Made by a program: the position numbers and the translations under genes
Shown: piece by piece, positions 38,828-42,916 of the stretch
How the letters are laid out: each line of letters begins with the position of its first letter
Position numbering within the stretch: position 1 is the stretch's first letter
Origin: an uncultured Lachnobacterium sp.
GTDB lineage: Bacteria; Bacillota; Clostridia; Lachnospirales; Lachnospiraceae
Assembly: GCA_900550545.1 (NCBI GenBank)
Contig: URSS01000022.1
Coordinates: 1-42,916, forward strand
Direction of reading: 5' to 3'
DNA: 42,916 nucleotides
The notes under the pieces: model-generated
Told to the model about the DNA's origin: nothing
Databases searched by the model: none
What the model saw: the letters and a program-made list of their open reading frames with translations, nothing else

Positions 38828-39712
38828 TTATTTGCGCTGAAAACGTCCACTGGCACCGCATGGAAGAACCAGCCCGTTGGAAGAGACTGGAAGCCCGATT
38901 TCTTCTGCTGTAATGGTGCCATTATATTTTCCGAGAACGGTATGAATCATGTAAGACAGAACGGCAGGCTGCAGACCTGTCGTATAGGAATTAATAAGGA
39001 AGAAAAGCGGATCGTCTGTCAGAATCTGGCTGCATAACTGAACCAGTGGATAAATGCTTTCTTCGATTTTCCAGATTTCACCCTTTGGTCCACGACCGTA
39101 AGATGGTGGATCCATGATAATCGCATCGTAATGATTGCCGCGACGGATTTCACGTTCTACGAATTTGACACAATCATCCACCAGCCAGCGAATTGGCGCA
39201 TCCCCTAATCCGGAAGATACTGCGTTTTCTTTTGCCCAGGTAACCATTCCTTTGGAAGCATCCACGTGCGTTACGCTTGCTCCGGAAGCAGCGGCAGCCA
39301 GTGTGGCACCACCTGTATAGGCAAAGAGGTTTAATACCTTAACAGGACGTCCTTTCTTTACCTCGGCATGAATGAGCTGTGAGAACCAGTTCCAGTTTGT
39401 TGCCTGTTCCGGGAAAAGACCGGTATGTTTAAAACTGAATGGCTTCAGGTGAAAGGTAAGCTCCTTATTAATAGGAAGAGAATAGTGTATGGTCCACTCT
39501 TCTGGCAAATTGAAGAATTCCCATTCACCGCCACCTTTGGAACTTCTATGGTAATGTCCGTTCATGTGTTTCCAGCCTTTTTCTTTCTTTGGGGTATCCC
39601 AGATGACCTGTGGGTCTGGGCGTACCAGCGTGTATTTGCCCCAACGCTCGAGCTTTTCACCCTGTGAACAATCAATGACTTCATAATCTTTCCATTTATC
39701 TGCTAACCACAT
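38828..39712 (-). CDS. Class I SAM-dependent RNA methyltransferase (RlmI/RlmK-C-terminal-like)
   Basis: A 294-residue enzyme. The SAM site is VKVLNLFAYTGGATLAAAASG (motif I), THVDASKGMVTWAKENA (motif II), and catalytic motif IV is AIIMDPPSYGRGPKG, the DPPSYG form of RlmI/RlmK-type rRNA cytosine or guanine methyltransferases. The N-terminal part (YEVIDCSQGEKLERWGKYTL) is a small beta domain; no PUA or THUMP domain is evident. The frame extends to 39802, but the start MWLADKWKDYEV at 39712 has GAGGAAAT before it and matches the family. The gene lies alone, convergent with the symporter, and shares its terminator. Substrate nucleotide is not determined. Confidence 0.85.
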   Translation of the reverse strand: MWLADKWKDYEVIDCSQGEKLERWGKYTLVRPDPQVIWDTPKKEKGWKHMNGHYHRSSKGGGEWEFFNLPEEWTIHYSLPINKELTFHLKPFSFKHTGLFPEQATNWNWFSQLIHAEVKKGRPVKVLNLFAYTGGATLAAAASGASVTHVDASKGMVTWAKENAVSSGLGDAPIRWLVDDCVKFVEREIRRGNHYDAIIMDPPSYGRGPKGEIWKIEESIYPLVQLCSQILTDDPLFFLINSYTTGLQPAVLSYMIHTVLGKYNGTITAEEIGLPVSSNGLVLPCGASGRFQRK

Positions 39713-39740
39713 ATGATTTCCTCTTTCTTCTATATATAAT

Positions 39741-39780
39741 GATGTGATGGCCAAAAGGTCTTTTGACCCTTTAATCATAT
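39741..39780 (-). repeat. Copy of the intergenic AGGGTCAAAAG palindromic repeat
   Basis: An imperfect hairpin. Its right half (39760-39780) is an exact inverted copy of the 21 bases at 724-744. It lies between the divergent methyltransferase start and the ribosomal promoter. Confidence 0.7.
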
Positions 39781-39829
39781 AATAGAAATGGAAGGGCTGC
39801 AAGCAAATAAAAAAATATTAAAAAAATAC

Positions 39830-39858
39830 TTGCATTTTTTGAAAATACCATATATAAT
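39830..39858 (+). promoter_or_regulatory. Strong sigma-A promoter of the S10 ribosomal protein operon
   Basis: TTGCAT (39830-39835), 17 bp, TATAAT (39853-39858), preceded by an A-rich tract (39803-39829) that resembles an UP element. Confidence 0.7.
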
Positions 39859-39864
39859 AGCAAG

Positions 39865-40120
39865 TGCTGTGGCATTGATAGCTGTGAAGCGTGAGGTTGC
39901 TGCTTACAAATTAGCAGGTTTTCCGTGGAGCGAATGTCAAGTTAGGAAACTGACGACAAGTCACTGTACAGACAATCAGGTCTGCCGATAGGCAGAAACA
40001 ACCGTGAGAAACGAAGCAGATTAAATACATTGTGTTTGACTGTAGGACACACACGGGAGAGTGTACAGTCACCGCTTGTCGTACTTCAATTAAAAGTGCG
40101 AAAAGGAGGCGACTTTTTTT
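39865..40120 (+). ncRNA. Structured rpsJ-operon leader RNA (candidate ribosomal-protein autoregulation site)
   Basis: The transcript leader is about 255 nt. A long-range helix ACGACAAG (39953-39960) with CTTGTCGT (40075-40082) encloses two hairpins: TCTGCC/GGCAGA around GATA (39981-39996) and GACTGTA/TACAGTC (40038-40044/40064-40070). Near the start codon AAAAGT (40092-40097) can pair with ACTTTT (40112-40117), placing the AAGGAGG ribosome binding site in a loop followed by T residues. The architecture is that of a ribosomal protein leader. Which protein binds is not shown (L4 does so for the S10 operon in enterobacteria). Confidence 0.5.
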
Positions 40121-40441
40121 ATGGCAACGAGTCAAGTAATGAGAATTACACTGAAAGCGTACGATCATCAGTTAGTAGATGCATCTGCCAAAAAAATCAT
40201 CGAAACAGTCAAGAAGAATGGAGCTCAGGTAAGCGGACCGGTACCCCTTCCTACTAAAAAGGAAGTAGTTACTATTCTCCGTGCAGTTCACAAGTACAAA
40301 GATTCCCGTGAACAGTTCGAGCAGAGAACCCATAAGAGACTTATCGATATCATTACACCGACACAGAAGACAGTTGATGCATTGCAGAGACTGGAAATGC
40401 CTGCAGGTGTTTACATTGATATTAAGATGAAGAACAAGTAA
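40121..40441 (+). CDS. rpsJ: 30S ribosomal protein S10
   Basis: A 106-residue protein matching S10 throughout: RITLKAYDHQLVDASAKKII, the loop GPVPLPTKKEVVTILRAVHK, REQFEQRTHKRLIDI and PAGVYIDIKMK. It belongs to the head of the small subunit and, as NusE, takes part in antitermination. AAGGAGG (40103-40109) is 11 bases from the ATG and lies in the loop of a short hairpin. It is the first gene of the classical S10 order (rpsJ-rplC-rplD-rplW-rplB). A 102-base spacer (40442-40543) with a small GTATT/AATAC hairpin separates it from rplC. Confidence 0.97.
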   Translation: MATSQVMRITLKAYDHQLVDASAKKIIETVKKNGAQVSGPVPLPTKKEVVTILRAVHKYKDSREQFEQRTHKRLIDIITPTQKTVDALQRLEMPAGVYIDIKMKNK

Positions 40442-40543
40442 TTCAACATCTTAAGAAACATAATATCCCCTACTAGTATGGACGCGAGGTATTGGACATC
40501 GAATACGGTATGCGCCCCGCTGTAGAATAAACAGGAGGAAAAC

Positions 40544-41227
40544 ATGAAGAAAGCAATTTTAGCAACAAAAGTCGGAATGACTCAAATCTTCAACGAAGAC
40601 GGTGTTCTTGTTCCCGTAACCGTTCTTCAGGCAGGACCTTGTGTAGTAACCCAGGTTAAAACAGTTGAAAACGACGGTTACAGCGCAGTACAGGTTGGCT
40701 TCGTAGACAAGAAAGACAAGATCATCAACAAAGATGCAAGCGGAAAGAAAGAAATCGTTCACGCACACGGCGTAAACAAGGCTATGCAGGGACATTTCAA
40801 GAAAGCCGGCACGACATCCAAGAGATATGTAAGAGAATTCAAATTTGAAAATGCAGAAGAATATGCTCTCGGTGCAGAGATTAAAGCTGATATCTTCGCA
40901 GCAGGCGACAAGATTGATGCTTCCGCAATTTCCAAAGGTAAAGGTTTCCAGGGTGCGATCAAGAGATTTGGTCAGCACAGAGGACCTATGAAGCATGGTT
41001 CCAAATTCCATCGTCATCAGGGTTCCAATGGTGCCTGCTCCTCACCCAGCCGTGTATTCAAGGGAAAAGGAATGCCCGGACATATGGGTTGCGTAAAAGT
41101 AACCGTTCAGAACCTCGAAGTAGTAAGAGTGGATGCTGACAAGAACTTACTTTTAGTAAAGGGCGCAGTACCCGGTCCCAAGAAAGCATTAGTGACCATT
41201 AAAGAAACCGTAAAGGCAGAAAGCTAA
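40544..41227 (+). CDS. rplC: 50S ribosomal protein L3
   Basis: A 227-residue protein with L3 features: the start MKKAILATKVGMTQIFNEDG, the conserved GVSKGKGFQG-type loop (AISKGKGFQGAIKRFGQHRG), HGSKFHRHQGSNGACSSPSR around the methylatable-Gln region, and KGKGMPGHMG. It initiates large-subunit assembly. ACAGGAGGAAA precedes the ATG. Proline codons here are mostly CCC or CCT, unlike upstream genes. It is cotranscribed with rpsJ and rplD. Confidence 0.97.
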   Translation: MKKAILATKVGMTQIFNEDGVLVPVTVLQAGPCVVTQVKTVENDGYSAVQVGFVDKKDKIINKDASGKKEIVHAHGVNKAMQGHFKKAGTTSKRYVREFKFENAEEYALGAEIKADIFAAGDKIDASAISKGKGFQGAIKRFGQHRGPMKHGSKFHRHQGSNGACSSPSRVFKGKGMPGHMGCVKVTVQNLEVVRVDADKNLLLVKGAVPGPKKALVTIKETVKAES

Positions 41228-41267
41228 TCGCTTGCGGCTTGAAGATGAAAGGAGGACTTAGACAGAA

Positions 41268-41888
41268 ATGGCAAACGTATCTGTTTATAACATGGAAGGC
41301 AAAGAAGTCGGAACAATCGACTTAAACGATGCTATTTTCGGCGTAGAAGTGAACGAACATCTGGTACACATGGCAGTTGTTCAGCAGCTTGCAAATAATC
41401 GTCAGGGTACACAGAAAGCAAAGACACGTTCTGAAGTATCCGGTGGCGGAAGAAAACCTTGGAGACAGAAAGGAACCGGTCATGCAAGACAGGGTTCAAC
41501 AAGATCTCCTCAGTGGGCAGGCGGCGGTGTTGTATTCGCTCCCGTTCCCAGAGATTACTCTTTCAAATTAAACAAGAAAGAGAAGAGAGCAGCTCTTAAG
41601 TCTGCACTGACCAGCAAGGTTCAGGACAAGAAGCTTATCGTGGTTGATGAACTTAAGTTTGACGAAATCAAGACCAAGAGCTTTGCAAACGTTATGAAGA
41701 ACCTGAACGTAACAAAGGGACTTGTTGTTTTAGCTGAGAACGACGCAAACGTAGTTCTTTCCGCAAAGAACATCCCCACTGTTCAGACCACTTTAACCAA
41801 CACCTTAAACGTTTATGACGTGATGAAGGCAGGCACTGTTGTTCTTACCAAGGACGCTGTTGCAAAGATGGAGGAGGTATACGCATAA
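41268..41888 (+). CDS. rplD: 50S ribosomal protein L4
   Basis: A 206-residue protein with the L4 pattern: VYNMEGKEVGTIDLNDAIFG, the exit-tunnel loop SGGGRKPWRQKGTGHARQGS, RSPQWAGGGVVFAPVPRDYS, and the C-terminal MKNLNVTKGLVVLAENDANV. Besides its structural role, L4 represses the S10 operon in some bacteria, which makes the structured leader upstream relevant. AAAGGAGGA precedes the ATG. Its stop overlaps the rplW start (ATAATG), giving coupled translation. Confidence 0.97.
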   Translation: MANVSVYNMEGKEVGTIDLNDAIFGVEVNEHLVHMAVVQQLANNRQGTQKAKTRSEVSGGGRKPWRQKGTGHARQGSTRSPQWAGGGVVFAPVPRDYSFKLNKKEKRAALKSALTSKVQDKKLIVVDELKFDEIKTKSFANVMKNLNVTKGLVVLAENDANVVLSAKNIPTVQTTLTNTLNVYDVMKAGTVVLTKDAVAKMEEVYA

Positions 41889-42187
41889 TGGCAGACATTA
41901 AATACTATGACGTTATCCTCAAACCGGTTATTACCGAAAAGAGTATGGCCGGTATGGGCGAAAAGAAATATACTTTCCTGGTTCATCCGGATGCAAACAA
42001 GACACAGATTAAAGAAGCTGTGGAAAAAATGTTCGATGGCGCTAAAGTAGAGAGAGTTAACACCTTGAACTACGACGGAAAGAATAAGAGACGCGGCATG
42101 ACCACCGGCAAGACTGCTAAGACCAAGAAAGCAGTTGTATGGCTTACCGCTGACAGCAAAGATATCGAAATCTTCGCTGGATTATAA
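41888..42187 (+). CDS. rplW: 50S ribosomal protein L23
   Basis: A 99-residue protein: YYDVILKPVITEKSMAGMGE, YTFLVHPDANKTQIKEAVEK, and the loop VNTLNYDGKNKRRGMTTGKT. L23 lines the tunnel exit and docks trigger factor and SRP. It overlaps rplD by one base, and GGAGG within the rplD end serves as its ribosome binding site. A 59-base spacer leads to rplB. Confidence 0.97.
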   Translation: MADIKYYDVILKPVITEKSMAGMGEKKYTFLVHPDANKTQIKEAVEKMFDGAKVERVNTLNYDGKNKRRGMTTGKTAKTKKAVVWLTADSKDIEIFAGL

Positions 42188-42246
42188 GATTTTTAAGTAT
42201 GCGGCTTAGGGGCTGCGCAAAATAATTGAGCAAAGGAGATACAACA

Positions 42247-42916
42247 ATGGGAATTAAGACATACAACCCATATACACCTTCGAGAAGAAATATGACCGGT
42301 TCTGATTTTTCCGAGATTACCAAGACTACTCCTGAAAAATCACTGTGCGTATCTTTAGACAAGAGCGCTGGTCGTAACAATCAGGGTAAGATTACCGTCA
42401 GACATCGCGGCGGTGGATCCAGAAGAAAATACAGAATCATTGATTTCAAGAGATATAAGGATGGCATTCCTGCAACTGTAATCGGTATCGAATACGACCC
42501 GAACAGAACTGCAAACATCGCTCTTATCTGCTATGAAGACGGCGAGAAGGCTTACATTCTTGCACCCGAAGGCCTGACAGACGGCATGAAGGTTATGAAC
42601 GGTGAGCACGCAGAAGTAAGAACAGGTAACTGCCTGCCTTTGGCTCAGATCCCTGTAGGTACTCAGGTACACAACGTAGAATTATATCCCGGCAAGGGCG
42701 GCCAGTTAGTTCGTTCCGCTGGTAACAGCGCACAGCTGATGGCTAAGGAAGGCAAATACGCTACCTTAAGACTTCCCTCCGGTGAAATGAGAATGGTTCC
42801 TCTCAACTGCAGAGCAACCGTTGGTATTGTAGGCAATGTAGACCACAGCCTTGTAAACTTAGGTAAAGCAGGACGTAAGCGTCACATGGGTATCCGTCCT
42901 ACCGTTCGCGGTTCCG
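42247..42916 (+). CDS. rplB: 50S ribosomal protein L2 (3' end outside window)
   Basis: The frame starts MGIKTYNPYTPSRRNMTGSD and contains the L2 blocks KITVRHRGGGSRRKYRIIDF, IEYDPNRTANIALICYEDGE and the KGGQLVRSAGNSAQLMAKEG stretch. It continues to the window edge at residue 223 (the family is about 275), just before the peptidyl-transferase-region histidine segment. AAAGGAG (42232-42238) precedes the ATG. It is the fifth gene of the S10 operon, which presumably continues with rpsS and rplV. Confidence 0.97.
   Translation, partial: MGIKTYNPYTPSRRNMTGSDFSEITKTTPEKSLCVSLDKSAGRNNQGKITVRHRGGGSRRKYRIIDFKRYKDGIPATVIGIEYDPNRTANIALICYEDGEKAYILAPEGLTDGMKVMNGEHAEVRTGNCLPLAQIPVGTQVHNVELYPGKGGQLVRSAGNSAQLMAKEGKYATLRLPSGEMRMVPLNCRATVGIVGNVDHSLVNLGKAGRKRHMGIRPTVRGS

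Noticed and set aside
39713..39802. Extended N terminus of the methyltransferase
   Set aside because: The extra 30 codons run through the dispersed repeat element and lack a ribosome binding site; 39712 is better supported.
1..42916. tRNA, rRNA, prophage or IS element
   Set aside because: No cloverleaf, rRNA block, transposase, integrase or phage structural gene was recognised in reading either strand.

Overview
The window looks like a chromosomal segment of an anaerobic gut Clostridia, most likely Lachnospiraceae. The grounds are moderate-low GC, strong AGGAGG-type ribosome binding sites, sigma-A promoters, the protein families present, and an S10 ribosomal protein operon at the right end. 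I see no rRNA, tRNA, CRISPR array, integrase or transposase gene.

Layout. 1-724: 3' end of an Rhs/polymorphic-toxin gene, with a C-terminal toxin domain that is out of frame with the Rhs core, plus a small immunity-type gene. 724-941: a short structured repeat element, related to palindromes at 13722-13763 and 39741-39780. 1185-4243: secreted NlpC/P60-like protein, flotillin and a small membrane protein. 4303-8155: Na/Pi cotransporter and polyphosphate kinase, four bases apart. 8279-13763: a probable amine or amino-acid utilisation cluster (attenuated leader, class III aminotransferase, cytidylate-kinase-like protein, APC permease, iron alcohol dehydrogenase, XRE-cupin regulator). 13876-15862: CPBP membrane protease and, on the minus strand, a nitroreductase preceded by a tiny transcription unit.

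16258-28419 is a dense envelope-signalling region. It holds an ECF sigma/anti-sigma pair, a two-component system with a BceAB/MacB-type ABC transporter, a LytTR regulator with a LiaF-like membrane partner and a clear LytTR operator, an internally deleted flavodoxin-family gene, an AAA/DUF4143 ATPase cassette bounded by two identical 36-bp terminators, and a second ECF sigma/anti-sigma pair. ECF-type promoters (17-bp spacing to a CGTC -10) precede both that second sigma gene and the region upstream of trpS.

28633-38773: trpS, a cell-surface O-acylation cluster (lipoprotein, MBOAT acyltransferase, two DHHW proteins), CorA, a third ECF sigma/anti-sigma pair, and a Na+/alanine symporter with an inserted beta-rich domain and an attenuated leader. 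38828-39712 (minus): rRNA-methyltransferase-like gene. 39830-42916: a strong promoter, a structured leader of about 255 nt, and rpsJ-rplC-rplD-rplW-rplB (rplB runs off the end).

The three sigma/anti-sigma pairs, the two-component/ABC set and the LytTR/LiaF pair make the middle of the window a concentrated set of envelope-stress circuits. The most unusual features are the AAA-ATPase cassette with its 33-bp-phased promoter repeats, the 11-codon minus-strand unit ahead of the nitroreductase, the LytTR operator, the ECF-promoter link to trpS, and the domain insertion in the symporter. All functional statements rest on reading the sequence and on recalled family features. No database search was run.
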